A DNA stretch of 64,000 nt. It comes from Halobellus captivus (GTDB lineage: Archaea > Halobacteriota > Halobacteria > Halobacteriales > Haloferacaceae). The stretch is from NCBI RefSeq assembly GCF_007655485.1, contig NZ_VJXQ01000003.1, positions 241,742 through 305,741 on the forward strand, in the 5' to 3' direction. The notes under the pieces are model-generated. The model saw nothing but the letters and a program-made list of their open reading frames with translations, did not search any database and had not been told where the DNA came from. The position numbers and the translations under genes are program-made. The stretch's first letter is position 1, and each line of letters opens with the position of its first letter. This document shows, in pieces, positions 27,008 through 35,441 of this stretch.

Positions 27008-27715
27008 ATGAATCGGGCCAGCGACCGGTTGCGGATCGCGCTTCTCGACGCTTCCCACGGCGACGAGCACACGCCCCGGAACTTCCGACGCGAACTCGCC
27101 GCCGACCTCGTCGAGTTCGACGTGACGACGGACGGGCCGCCCGCGGACTTCGACTTCGACGCCGTCGTGGTCACGGGATCTAGCTCGTCGGTGTACTGGG
27201 ACCGCGAGTGGATTCGGCCCCTCGTCGCATACGTCGCCGACGCCGACGAGCGCGGCCTACCGATCCTCGGCGTCTGTTACGGCCACCAGGTGCTCGCGAC
27301 GGCGCTGGGCGGTCGGGTCGAGGATATGGGCCGCTACGAGATCGGCTATCGGGAGATCACGAAGGTCGCCGACGACGAGTTACTGGGAGGCGTTCCAGAC
27401 ACCTTCACCGCGTTCACGACGCATTCGGACGCGGTCACCGAACTCCCGCCGGACGCGACGCTCCTCGCGGAGAACGACTACGGGGTACACGCCTTCCGCC
27501 GGGGGGTGGCCTGGGGGGTTCAGTTCCACCCCGAGTACGACCCGGAGACGGCACGGGCGATCACGAACGAGAAGGAGCTCTCGGACGAGCGCCGCCGATC
27601 GGTTCTCGACGGCATCACCGAGGAGAACTACCACGCCGCGTGCCGGACGAAGCGGCTGTTCGACAACTTCACCGACGCCGTCCGTCGGGCGCGACGCGAG
27701 CGGGTTTCGGCGTAG
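27008..27715 (+). CDS. Class I glutamine amidotransferase-like protein
   Basis: A 235-residue stand-alone class I GATase domain. The catalytic cysteine lies in ILGVCYGHQ (C90), and His174-Pro-Glu176 in QFHPEYDPE completes the Cys-His-Glu triad. It resembles the GuaA-like/YfeJ group rather than a dedicated subunit, since no synthetase partner is adjacent. Glutamine-dependent amination or gamma-glutamyl hydrolysis are both possible. ATG 27008 is preferred over the TTG one codon earlier. Its last codons and stop are the first unit of a tandem repeat that continues downstream. Confidence 0.87.
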   Translation: MNRASDRLRIALLDASHGDEHTPRNFRRELAADLVEFDVTTDGPPADFDFDAVVVTGSSSSVYWDREWIRPLVAYVADADERGLPILGVCYGHQVLATALGGRVEDMGRYEIGYREITKVADDELLGGVPDTFTAFTTHSDAVTELPPDATLLAENDYGVHAFRRGVAWGVQFHPEYDPETARAITNEKELSDERRRSVLDGITEENYHAACRTKRLFDNFTDAVRRARRERVSA

Positions 27716-27783
27716 CTCGACGCGAACAGAGTTCGGCGTGGCTCGATGCGAACAGATTTCAGCGTAGCTCGACGCGGGCGAGT
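27706..27783. repeat. Three 26-bp tandem units at the GATase 3' end
   Basis: Units start at 27706, 27732 and 27758 with the core TTCGGCGTAGCTCGACGCG. The first contains the TAG stop of the GATase gene, the second has TGG there, and the third has TAG again. Drift between units is a few bases. Confidence 0.85.
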
Positions 27784-27813
27784 GGCGGCTATCGCCACGG
27801 AGTCGATATCGGC

Positions 27814-28296
27814 CTATGATTCGTCCTCCCAGTAGTCGACGTCGTCGCCGCGGCGGAAGTAGCCGGAGACGACGCGCTCGTCGTCGCTCCCGGGCGGTGA
27901 GCCCGCATACACGCCGATCTTTTCGGAGTCGGGATAGACGGTCACGTCCGGATCTCGCATCGTCGAGACCGCGAGATAGCGCAGCGGTTCGTCGCCGTCG
28001 TTGTGCAGGCGGTGCGCGCCGTCCGGATCCGCTGGAAACCCGCAGAAATCGCCCGCTTCGATCCTGCTCTCCCCGTCCGGAGTTCGGAGCGCGCCGGTCC
28101 CCGAGAGGACGTACATCGCCTCCGCGTTGCCGGTGTGGAAGTGATACGGCCACGAGGAGGCGTCCGGCGGGAGTTCGTAGAGGCTCGCACCGATATCGTC
28201 GAAGTCGGCCGCGCTCGCGAGTTTCTTTCGCTTGAAGTTCGTGCGCTCGCGCTTGACCTCGGTCCACTCCAACTCCCGTTCGTTAACACGGCTCAT
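27814..28296 (-). CDS. Cupin domain protein
   Basis: A 160-residue single cupin. Motif 1 is YHFHTGNAEAMYVLSGTG, with metal ligands H52, H54 and E59, and motif 2 supplies H95 in GAHRLHN. The metal site therefore looks intact. An N-terminal segment of about 35 residues rich in Arg/Lys/Glu precedes the barrel. This type often binds Mn/Fe/Zn and can be an isomerase, dioxygenase or sensor; nothing nearby fixes a substrate. A TATA-like box upstream predicts an individual leaderless-type transcript, divergent from the ferredoxin gene. Confidence 0.85.
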   Translation of the reverse strand: MSRVNERELEWTEVKRERTNFKRKKLASAADFDDIGASLYELPPDASSWPYHFHTGNAEAMYVLSGTGALRTPDGESRIEAGDFCGFPADPDGAHRLHNDGDEPLRYLAVSTMRDPDVTVYPDSEKIGVYAGSPPGSDDERVVSGYFRRGDDVDYWEDES

Positions 28297-28320
28297 ACAC
28301 TCACTCCCGACTGGTGTGGC

Positions 28321-28329
28321 TTAATTATG
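28321..28329 (-). promoter_or_regulatory. TATA-like box of the cupin gene
   Basis: On the minus strand CATAATTAA is centred about 29 nt upstream of the ATG at 28296, the usual haloarchaeal position. Confidence 0.5.
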
Positions 28330-28335
28330 CGGTCG

Positions 28336-28427
28336 GCACCGACAGTTCAACAACGGCGTCGACAGTCCAACAACAGCATCGACAGTCCAACAACAGCATC
28401 GACAGTCCAACAACGGCACCGACGGTG
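28336..28427. repeat. Four-and-a-half 20-bp tandem repeats
   Basis: Perfectly phased 20-bp units begin at 28336, 28356, 28376 and 28396, with core CGACAGTCCAACAACAGCAT and one or two substitutions per unit; a 12-bp partial unit (GCACCGACGGTG) ends at 28427. There is no spacer between units, so it is a direct tandem repeat, not a CRISPR. It fills the gap between the cupin promoter and the ferredoxin gene, ending 30 bp before the ferredoxin ATG, where it could act as an array of binding sites. Confidence 0.92.
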
Positions 28428-28451
28428 TTTTCCTCCTCACTCGTGTACTGA

Positions 28452-28823
<372 letters not shown>

Positions 28824-28861
28824 TACGGCCGGTTCGCGCGTCCCGACGGTGACGACACACG

Positions 28862-29413
28862 ATGATCGAGAAACTCCTCGGCGACGACGTCGAACCCTCC
28901 GGTCGGTACCTCGCGGAGATCATCTACGGCGCGAACGACGGCATCGTGACGACGTTCGCCGTCGTCTCCGGCGTCGCGGGGGCCGCACTCAGTCCCTCTA
29001 TCGTGCTCATCTTGGGCGCGGCGAACCTCTTCGCCGACGGCTTCTCGATGGGGATGAGCAATTACCTGAGCCGCCGCTCCGAACTCGACTACCAGCACAC
29101 CAGGGCTCGCGTCGGCGACGCGGCTCCGGCGACGTTGGCTGACGGGAAATCGCCGCGCTGGACCGCGCTCGTCACCTTTCTGGCGTTCGTCGTCGCCGGG
29201 TGGGCACCGCTGTTACCCTACATTCTCGGACTCGGCCCGGCGTTTCCGCTCTCGGTCGCGGTCACCGGTGTGACCTTCTTCGTCGTCGGCGCGAGTCGGA
29301 GCCTCGTGACTGCACGTCGGTGGTATCTCAACGGCGCGGAGATGTTCGTCGTGGGGATGGCCGCCGCCGTCGTCGCCTACACGGTGGGACGCGTTCTCGG
29401 CGGCGTGGCCTAA
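28862..29413 (+). CDS. VIT1/CCC1-family metal transporter
   Basis: A 183-residue membrane protein of the VIT1/CCC1 (Fe2+/Mn2+ exporter) family. IIYGANDGIVTTFAVVSGVAGA around residues 20-41 and the FADGFSMGMSNYLSRRSE segment near 58-75 are family signatures; about five helices are visible. It lacks the long cytoplasmic metal-binding insert of plant VIT1 and is a short prokaryotic form. Its place between a ferredoxin and a ferritin-like gene suggests iron homeostasis, an inference from neighbours. Confidence 0.87.
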   Translation: MIEKLLGDDVEPSGRYLAEIIYGANDGIVTTFAVVSGVAGAALSPSIVLILGAANLFADGFSMGMSNYLSRRSELDYQHTRARVGDAAPATLADGKSPRWTALVTFLAFVVAGWAPLLPYILGLGPAFPLSVAVTGVTFFVVGASRSLVTARRWYLNGAEMFVVGMAAAVVAYTVGRVLGGVA

Positions 29414-29494
29414 GTGGCGCGTGGGTTCTGTTCGGCGCTAGTACGTCGGATTGGCGACAGTATCTTGTCGACGGCGAGCGAATCCTTACCCGCT

Positions 29495-29947
29495 ATGTCT
29501 GACGAGGTAACCCGGCTGCTGCAGAAGGCCTACCAGGACGAGATCGAGACCGTGATGAACTACTTGACGAACTCGATCGTCCTCGACGGCGTCCGCGCCG
29601 AGGAGATCAAAGAGTCCCTCCAGCAGGATATTCAGGAGGAACTCGGCCACGCCGAACAGCTCGGCAATCGACTCAAGCAGCTCGACGAGCACCCGCCCGG
29701 CTCCGCCGCCTTCGAGGCGAACCAGCTGAGCCTCCAGCCGCCCGAGGACACGACGGACGTCCTCTCGGTGATCGAGGGGGTTCTTGACGCCGAGGAAGGT
29801 GCGATCGAGACGTACCGGGCCCTGATCGACGCCGCCGAGGCGGCCGATGATCCCGTCACGGAGGACCTCGCAGTGACGCTTCTCGCCGACGAGGAGGCGC
29901 ACCGAACGGAGTTCCGCGGGTTCAAGAAAGAGTACAGCCAGGCGTAA
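29495..29947 (+). CDS. Ferritin-like diiron protein
   Basis: A 150-residue four-helix protein. Helix 1 carries QDEIETVMNYL (Glu ligand), helix 2 EELGHAEQLGNRL (E..H), helix 3 DAEEGAIETYRALID (Glu), and helix 4 LLADEEAHRTEF (E..H): two ExxH motifs, as in the rubrerythrin/ferritin-like superfamily with an intact diiron site. It is shorter than typical ferritin or bacterioferritin and could be an iron store or peroxide-reducing protein. ATG 29495 was chosen because the upstream in-frame codons overlap non-conserved sequence after the VIT1 gene; it starts about 80 bp after that gene. Confidence 0.87.
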   Translation: MSDEVTRLLQKAYQDEIETVMNYLTNSIVLDGVRAEEIKESLQQDIQEELGHAEQLGNRLKQLDEHPPGSAAFEANQLSLQPPEDTTDVLSVIEGVLDAEEGAIETYRALIDAAEAADDPVTEDLAVTLLADEEAHRTEFRGFKKEYSQA

Positions 29948-29966
29948 CCCCGGCCCACGCGGAGCC

Positions 29967-30701
29967 CTACGGCCCGAGCAGAGTCGCCCCCGCGAGCGCG
30001 AGCGCGACGAGCAGTCCGACCGCGTCGATTCTCTCGAATCGGAGTTCCGGGAGCGTCGGATTCCAGGCGAAGCAGCGCGCGCGAAGAGCGAGCGCCAGCC
30101 GATCCGCCCGCCCGAACGCCCGTCGGATTCCGGCCGACGCGACGAGTTGCATCCGCGCTCGGAGCGGCCGCTCCGAGCCGAGCCGGGCGTTCGAGGCCTC
30201 GCGGATCCGTCCGAGATCCGATCGGAGCAGCGGCAGGAACCGGAACACGAGCGCGACGCCGACGCCGAGCAGCCGACCGACGCGACCCGGAACGAGGCGC
30301 TGGATCGCCGCGCGGGTGTCGCGAACGGGCGTCGCGTGCAGGTAGACCGCCGACACGAGGAGAATGAGGAGCACCCGGTAGCTCGCCAGCAGCGGCTCGA
30401 ACGCCGCGGCCGGATCGATGCCGACCGCCCACGCGCCCGACCCCGGACTGACGTCGACCTCGACGACCGAGAGCAGCGGGGCGGCCACCAGAAACGGCAG
30501 TGCGGGCAGATAGCCCCGGATCGCCCGCACGGGAGAGAGCCGCCCCGCGGCGAGGAAGGCGAGCGCCACGACTGTGAGCCACGCAAGACCCGAGGGAGTG
30601 GTGTGCGCGAACGCGGCCGCCGCGAACGCGGCCTGTGCGAGCAGTTTCGTCCGCGGATCGAGCCGGTGAGCGAGCGAGTCACCGGATCGGTAGGTCAGCA
30701 T
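29967..30701 (-). CDS. bioN: ECF transporter transmembrane T component (BioN)
   Basis: A 244-residue EcfT/CbiQ-family membrane protein with five to six helices. RSGDSLAHRLDPRTKLL at residues 5-21 is the family N-terminal signature, and the two coupling helices carry Ala-Arg-rich motifs (REASNARLGSE and ALRARCFAW), near residues 168 and 211. It links the ATPase to the substrate-binding BioY. Its start overlaps the ATPase gene by 7 bp; with bioY upstream it completes a bioY-bioM-bioN operon for biotin uptake. Confidence 0.9.
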   Translation of the reverse strand: MLTYRSGDSLAHRLDPRTKLLAQAAFAAAAFAHTTPSGLAWLTVVALAFLAAGRLSPVRAIRGYLPALPFLVAAPLLSVVEVDVSPGSGAWAVGIDPAAAFEPLLASYRVLLILLVSAVYLHATPVRDTRAAIQRLVPGRVGRLLGVGVALVFRFLPLLRSDLGRIREASNARLGSERPLRARMQLVASAGIRRAFGRADRLALALRARCFAWNPTLPELRFERIDAVGLLVALALAGATLLGP

Positions 30702-31438
30702 CGCGCGTCGGCGTCGCGGTCCGCTGGGGCGTTCACCGACTCCGGCACGCGCACGTCGTACTGCGGAAGCGACGACGCGGCCTCCGCGGGCGCGGCGTCG
30801 ACGACGACCCGCCCGTCGGCCATCGCGACCACGCGATCCGCCAGTTCGAGGACGTCGCGGAGGTCGTGCGTCACGACGATGAGGCTCGTTCCGTCGTTCG
30901 AGAGCGTCCGCAGTCGATCGAGCACGGAGCGGCGCGCTGGCTCATCAAGGCCGGTGAACGGCTCGTCGAGGACGAGATGGTCGGGTTCCATCGCGAGCGC
31001 GCCCGCGATGGCGACGCGTTCGCGCTCGCCCCCGGAGAGTTCGTCTAGCCGATCATCGGTGCGATCGGCGAGGTTCACCGCGGCCAGTGCGGCCTCGACC
31101 CGACGATCGATCGCTTCCCGCTCCAGTCCGAGGTTCTCGGGGCCGAAGGCGACGTCGGCGCCGACCGTCGCGGCGACGAGTTGGTCGCGCGGCTCCTGAA
31201 ACACCATTCCGACGGCCGTCCGCGCGGCGACGAGATCCGACCCGACGTCGCGACCGTTCACCTCGACCGTTCCCGCGTCCGGTTTCAACAGGCCGTTGAA
31301 GTGCCGCACGAGCGTCGTCTTCCCCGACCCGTTCGCGCCCGCGAGGACGACGCACTCGCCGTCTGGGACCGAGAGCGAGACGTCGTCGACGGCGACGGAG
31401 TCGCCGTAGCGGTGAACGAGCCCGTCGGTTCGGATCAC
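30695..31438 (-). CDS. bioM: ECF transporter ATPase (BioM)
   Basis: A 247-residue ABC ATPase with GTG start. Walker A is GANGSGKTT at about residues 33-41, the Q-loop lies in VFQEPRDQLVAATV near 80-92 (the ECF-type Q-helix segment), the signature is LSGGERERV near 134, and Walker B is LVLDEPFTGLD after it. It powers biotin uptake with BioN and BioY. It starts 37 bp after bioY and overlaps bioN by 7 bp, so the three are translated from one message. Confidence 0.92.
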   Translation of the reverse strand: MIRTDGLVHRYGDSVAVDDVSLSVPDGECVVLAGANGSGKTTLVRHFNGLLKPDAGTVEVNGRDVGSDLVAARTAVGMVFQEPRDQLVAATVGADVAFGPENLGLEREAIDRRVEAALAAVNLADRTDDRLDELSGGERERVAIAGALAMEPDHLVLDEPFTGLDEPARRSVLDRLRTLSNDGTSLIVVTHDLRDVLELADRVVAMADGRVVVDAAPAEAASSLPQYDVRVPESVNAPADRDADARC

Positions 31439-31475
31439 TGTGCGTTTCCTCCCACCATCACGGTTGTTGCGGTTG

Positions 31476-32057
31476 TCACGCGGCCGCGGCGGCGTCGCTG
31501 CGGACCACGCCCACCGCGGCGGCGATTTTCACGGCCTCGAAGGGAACGAACGCCAGCGCGCTCACCGCGAACGCCTCGACGAGACCGACGTTCTGCACGA
31601 GCGCGAAGCCGACCGTCCCGAGCGCATAGATGACGACCGTCCCGGCGAGCATCCCGCCGACCAGTCGGACGGTTCCGACCGTTTCGGGGTCGTCGAGGCC
31701 GTCGAACCCGTGGACGGTGGCTCCGATCAGCGCGGCCGCGATCGGGTACGACCAGAGGTAGCCCGCCGTGTAGCCGACGAGCGGGCCGAAGCCCGCGGAC
31801 CCCGCGGAGAAGATCGGCGCACCGGCCGCGCCCGCGGCGAGATAGAACGCCAACGACACGCCGCCCCACACGGGGCCGAGAAAGATCCCGGCGAGGAAGA
31901 CGCCGAGCACCTGCAGGCTCACGGGGACCGGCGAGATCGGATTGGGAAACGATACGTACGCGAACGCGCCGGTGAGCGCCGCGAACAACGCCGCGCGAGC
32001 GACGTTGCCGACGACGTCCTCCCCGACGAGCTCGACCGACTCCGTCTCTGTCGACAT
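31476..32057 (-). CDS. bioY: Biotin transporter BioY (ECF S component)
   Basis: A 193-residue S component with six helices. The sequence FAYVSFPNPISPVPVSLQVLGVFLAGIFLGPVWGG near residues 32-66 contains the BioY signature (P-x-P-V-x-x-Q-x-x-x-V), which binds biotin. First gene of the uptake operon. The ATG at 32057 is preceded by 14 bp and then by a dyad matching the bacterial/archaeal BirA operator, so transcription is very likely repressed when biotin is plentiful. Confidence 0.95.
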   Translation of the reverse strand: MSTETESVELVGEDVVGNVARAALFAALTGAFAYVSFPNPISPVPVSLQVLGVFLAGIFLGPVWGGVSLAFYLAAGAAGAPIFSAGSAGFGPLVGYTAGYLWSYPIAAALIGATVHGFDGLDDPETVGTVRLVGGMLAGTVVIYALGTVGFALVQNVGLVEAFAVSALAFVPFEAVKIAAAVGVVRSDAAAAA

Positions 32058-32070
32058 ACCCTCTCCTGTC

Positions 32071-32102
32071 CCGTAAACCTAAATCAATACTTTGGTTTAC
32101 GA
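32071..32102 (-). promoter_or_regulatory. BirA-type biotin repressor operator
   Basis: CGTAAACC (32072-32079) and GGTTTACG (32094-32101) form a perfect inverted repeat around a 14-nt AT-rich spacer. The recognised BirA consensus is TTGTAAACC-N14/15-GGTTTACAA, so 14 of the 16 innermost arm bases match, with the exact spacing. On the minus strand the spacer includes the likely bioY TATA element (AAAGTATTG), so bound BirA would block the promoter. The divergent gene at 32142 starts 40 bp away. Confidence 0.85.
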
Positions 32103-32141
32103 CGGAAACGTTTGTACGTCGCGGCGACCTTGAGTGACCTG

Positions 32142-32897
32142 ATGGACGAAAAGACCGCCGAACTCCGGGACCTCTTCGTAGAGACGACGGGCGAAGAAAC
32201 CGTGACCGAGTCGCAGTCGGCGGCGCGCGGCTCGCTGGCGAGCGACCGCGACGAGGAGGCCGTCGACACGGAACTCGACCACGTGATCGAGACGATGCGC
32301 GAGCGCTACGATTTCGCCTCGTCGCTTTCGACTCCCGATCTCCGCCGTATCGTCCGGGCGTTCTTCGATCCCGACGTCGCGGGCGTGGACGCGGGATCGT
32401 GGTCGGATGCGGCCGACGCGGCGGTAGCGTCGTCGCTCTCTGCGGCCGTCGATAGCGAATCATCTGCGGTCGATGTCGATGCCGAGACGGTCTTCCGCGC
32501 GCGAATGGACCTCCACCTCGTCAGCGACGCGGACCGCGAGAGTCCGGTTCCCTACGAGCGACTTCGAGAACTCGTTTCGGACCGTTCCCCTGACGTCGCC
32601 GACGAGTCGCTCGCGGCGGAACTGTCCGCGGCGACGGATGTCGGCATCGACGTTGCGGCGGACGCAGATGTCGACGTGGCTGCGGATGCAGACGTCGACG
32701 TGGACGCTGACGCCGTCCGACGATACCGTCGCGTCGTCGAGGCTGATCTCGAATCCCGGCAGGCGAACCACCGGTTCCGCGACGCGTTCACCGACCTCCT
32801 GACGGACGCGGACCTGTCGACGCGACTCGCGGAGGACGCCCGCCGCGACGGTCTCAAAGACGCGACTGAGGACATCGAAACCGACGTCTCGCTCTGA
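32142..32897 (+). CDS. Conditioned medium-induced protein 4-like (Cmi4)
   Basis: A 251-residue acidic protein beginning MDEKTAELRDLFVETTGEETVTESQ, a start I recognise from haloarchaeal proteins annotated as conditioned medium-induced protein 4. No enzymatic motif is visible. It is mainly helical (DHVIETMRERYDF, DLRRIVRAFFDPD) with a repetitive acidic insert DVAADADVDVAADADVDVDAD near 172-190 encoded by tandem GCGGATGCAGACGTCGACGT-type units. It stands divergent from bioY, sharing the intergenic region with the BirA operator. The molecular function is unknown; the name rests on recall, not on a search. Confidence 0.72.
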   Translation: MDEKTAELRDLFVETTGEETVTESQSAARGSLASDRDEEAVDTELDHVIETMRERYDFASSLSTPDLRRIVRAFFDPDVAGVDAGSWSDAADAAVASSLSAAVDSESSAVDVDAETVFRARMDLHLVSDADRESPVPYERLRELVSDRSPDVADESLAAELSAATDVGIDVAADADVDVAADADVDVDADAVRRYRRVVEADLESRQANHRFRDAFTDLLTDADLSTRLAEDARRDGLKDATEDIETDVSL

Positions 32898-32988
32898 GAA
32901 CAGCCTTCTGCGGCCTCCGCTCGTAGTTCGTTCACTTTCGCTCTCCGTGGCGAAGACTCTTACCTGATGAGGACCCTACTCCGGTGCG

Positions 32989-35100
32989 ATGGCGCAGGCC
33001 CCCCAGGATTCACGCGACCTCACAGATCGATTCATCCAGTTTTACCGCAAGTACTACAGCGACGAGATCGGCACGCTGGCGCAGCAGTATCCGAACGAAA
33101 AGCGGTCGCTCTACGTCGATTACGACGACCTCTACGCCTTCGATACCGAGTTAGCCGAGGATTACCGAAAGAAACCCGACCAGATACGGGAGTACGCCGA
33201 GGAGGCGCTCCGGCTCTACGACCTGCCGGTGGACATCAAACTCGGGCGCGCGCACGTCCGCCTGATGAACCTCCCCGAGACGGTCGACATCCGCGGTATC
33301 CGCGTTCACGACGACCATATCGGGCGGATGATCGCCGTCCAGGGGATCGTCCGGAAGGCGACCGACGTCAGGCCGAAGATCACCGAGGCCGCCTTCGAGT
33401 GCCAGCGCTGCGGGACGATGACGTACATCCCGCAGGCCGACAGCGGCTTTCAGGAACCGCACGAGTGTCAGGGGTGCGAGCGTCAGGGGCCGTTCCACGT
33501 CGACTTCGACCAATCGGAGTTCGTCGACGCGCAGAAGGTGCGCGTCCAGGAGAGCCCGGAGGGCCTGCGCGGCGGCGAGACGCCGCAGAGCATCGACATC
33601 GACCTCGAAGACGACGTCACCGGCAGAGTGACCGCGGGGGATCACGTGATGGTGACGGGCGTCCTCCACATCGAACAGCAGACCTCGGGCAACGAGAAGA
33701 CGCCCATCTTCGATCTCTACATGGACGGGGTCAGCGTCGAAATCGAAGACGAGGAGTTCGAGGATATGGACATCACCGACGAGGACGTCGCGAAGATCGT
33801 CGATCTCTCGAACGACCCCGACATCTACGAGCAGATGGTCGCCTCCGTCGCACCTTCCATCTACGGCTACGATCAGGAGAAACTCGCGATGATTCTCCAA
33901 CTGTTCTCGGGCGTGACGAAACATCTCCCGGACGGGTCGCGGATCCGCGGCGACCTGCATATGCTTCTGATCGGTGATCCTGGGACGGGTAAGTCGGCGA
34001 TGCTTCAGTACATTCGCAATATTGCCCCCCGATCCGTCTACACCTCCGGGAAAGGCAGCTCCTCCGCAGGGCTCACTGCTGCGGCCGTACGCGACGATTT
34101 CGGCGACGGACAGCAGTGGACGCTCGAAGCCGGTGCGCTCGTCTTGGCCGATAAGGGGATTGCGGCGGTCGACGAGCTCGATAAGATGAGGTCGGAAGAT
34201 CGCAGTGCAATGCACGAAGCGCTAGAGCAGCAATCCATCTCGGTATCAAAGGCCGGAATCAACGCGACGCTGAAGTCCCGGTGTTCGCTGCTCGGCGCGG
34301 CGAACCCGAAGTACGGCCGCTTCGACCAGTACGAACCGATCGGCGAGCAGATCGATCTCGAACCCGCGCTCATCTCCCGGTTCGATCTGATCTTCACGGT
34401 GACCGACAACCCCGATCCGGAGACCGACGCGGAGCTCGCAGATCACATCATCAACACGAACTACGCGGGCGAGCTTCACACGCAGAAGTCGAAGATCCCG
34501 AGTTCGGAGTTCACCGACGGCGAGGTCGAAGACGCGACCGAAGAGGTGACTCCCGCGATCGACGCCGAACTCCTGCGGAAGTACATCGCCTACGCGAAAC
34601 GGAACTGCTATCCGACGATGACCGAGGAGGCCAAGGAGGTCATCCGCGACTTCTACGTCAACTTCCGGGCGAAGGGGGCCGCCGACGACGCCCCGGTGCC
34701 GGTGACGGCGCGGAAGCTCGAAGCGCTCGTTCGCCTCTCGGAGGCGTCGGCGCGGCTCCGCCTCTCCGACAAGGTCGAACACCAGGACGCCGTCCGCGTC
34801 ACCGATATCGTCGAATCCTGCCTGCGCGACATCGGAATGGACCCCGAGACGGGCGAGTTCGACGCCGACATCGTCGAGACCGGAACCTCGAAGAACCAGC
34901 GCGATCGGATCAAGGACCTCAAGCATCTCATCGAGGAGCTCGAAGACGAGTACGAGGAGGGCGCACCGGTCGAGGAGGTCATCAAGCGGGCGGGAAGCGA
35001 CCTCGGCTTGGACGAGACGAAGGCCGAAGACGAGATCGAGAACCTCCGCCGGAAGGGCGAGGTGTACGAGCCACGACAGAACTACCTCCGGACGACGTAA
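32989..35100 (+). CDS. mcm: Minichromosome maintenance (MCM) replicative helicase
   Basis: A 703-residue archaeal MCM. The N-terminal domain includes a zinc site, CQRC at 138-141 and CQGC about 20 residues later. The AAA+ core has Walker A GDPGTGKS at 329-336, Walker B VDELDKM at 394-400, sensor 1 LLGAANPKYG, and the arginine finger LISRFDL. A C-terminal winged helix follows. No intein is present. About residues 323-425 (33955-34265) use codons unlike the rest of the gene (many CTT, GGT, AAT, ATT, GCA, ACT, GTA, CTA), see findings. A TATA-like CTCTTACC at 32957-32964 fits a leaderless ATG at 32989. The next gene starts within the MCM stop codon. Confidence 0.97.
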   Translation: MAQAPQDSRDLTDRFIQFYRKYYSDEIGTLAQQYPNEKRSLYVDYDDLYAFDTELAEDYRKKPDQIREYAEEALRLYDLPVDIKLGRAHVRLMNLPETVDIRGIRVHDDHIGRMIAVQGIVRKATDVRPKITEAAFECQRCGTMTYIPQADSGFQEPHECQGCERQGPFHVDFDQSEFVDAQKVRVQESPEGLRGGETPQSIDIDLEDDVTGRVTAGDHVMVTGVLHIEQQTSGNEKTPIFDLYMDGVSVEIEDEEFEDMDITDEDVAKIVDLSNDPDIYEQMVASVAPSIYGYDQEKLAMILQLFSGVTKHLPDGSRIRGDLHMLLIGDPGTGKSAMLQYIRNIAPRSVYTSGKGSSSAGLTAAAVRDDFGDGQQWTLEAGALVLADKGIAAVDELDKMRSEDRSAMHEALEQQSISVSKAGINATLKSRCSLLGAANPKYGRFDQYEPIGEQIDLEPALISRFDLIFTVTDNPDPETDAELADHIINTNYAGELHTQKSKIPSSEFTDGEVEDATEEVTPAIDAELLRKYIAYAKRNCYPTMTEEAKEVIRDFYVNFRAKGAADDAPVPVTARKLEALVRLSEASARLRLSDKVEHQDAVRVTDIVESCLRDIGMDPETGEFDADIVETGTSKNQRDRIKDLKHLIEELEDEYEEGAPVEEVIKRAGSDLGLDETKAEDEIENLRRKGEVYEPRQNYLRTT

Positions 35101-35384
35101 TGGATCGAATATCCGCACTCCGGAACGTCGAGGAGGCGCTCAGAGACTTCGAGTCGGGCGAGTCGGACCTCGCGGCGACCGAGCAGCGCGTCACGACGGT
35201 TCTCCGGACCTACGCGACGGATTTCGAGGGCGAAGCGGGCCTTCGAGCGTATCAGGCGATCGGCGACGGCCGGGCACACGGCCTCGTCGTCGTCGCCGAG
35301 AGCGACGCCGAGGCGCGCGAGCGGATCGCCGACCTCCTCGACGAAAATCCGTCGGACCTCGACGTGAACATCTCGCCGGTGTGA
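35100..35384 (+). CDS. Unknown haloarchaeal protein coupled to mcm
   Basis: A 94-residue acidic protein of unknown function, MDRISALRNVEEALRDFESGESDLAATEQRV..., ending LLDENPSDLDVNISPV. It looks helical in the first half, with an alpha/beta second half (AHGLVVVAESDAEARERIADLL). Its ATG shares the A of the mcm TAA stop (TAATG), implying translational coupling and a role tied to replication or at least co-expression. No motif suggests catalysis. The stop codon region is duplicated immediately downstream. Confidence 0.8.
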   Translation: MDRISALRNVEEALRDFESGESDLAATEQRVTTVLRTYATDFEGEAGLRAYQAIGDGRAHGLVVVAESDAEARERIADLLDENPSDLDVNISPV

Positions 35385-35409
35385 GTCGGTTTCGCCGGTG
35401 TGAGTGGAT
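35372..35409. repeat. Duplicated 3' end of the mcm-coupled gene
   Basis: TCGCCGGTGTGAGT, containing the TGA stop of the upstream gene, occurs at 35372-35385 and again at 35391-35404, a 19-bp period, extended by CGGTT versus GGATT. The second copy thus carries a second TGA. Confidence 0.8.
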
Positions 35410-35441
35410 TTTTACCACCCCCGTGAAATAGGCTCGTAGCC

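Noticed and set aside
28336-28427. CRISPR array
   Set aside because: Units are contiguous 20-mers with no unique spacers, and no cas genes are present.
33961-34265. An intein in mcm
   Set aside because: The motor motifs are continuous (GDPGTGKS to VDELDKM in 70 residues) with no Cys/Ser-initiated insert or HN end; only the codon patch remains notable.
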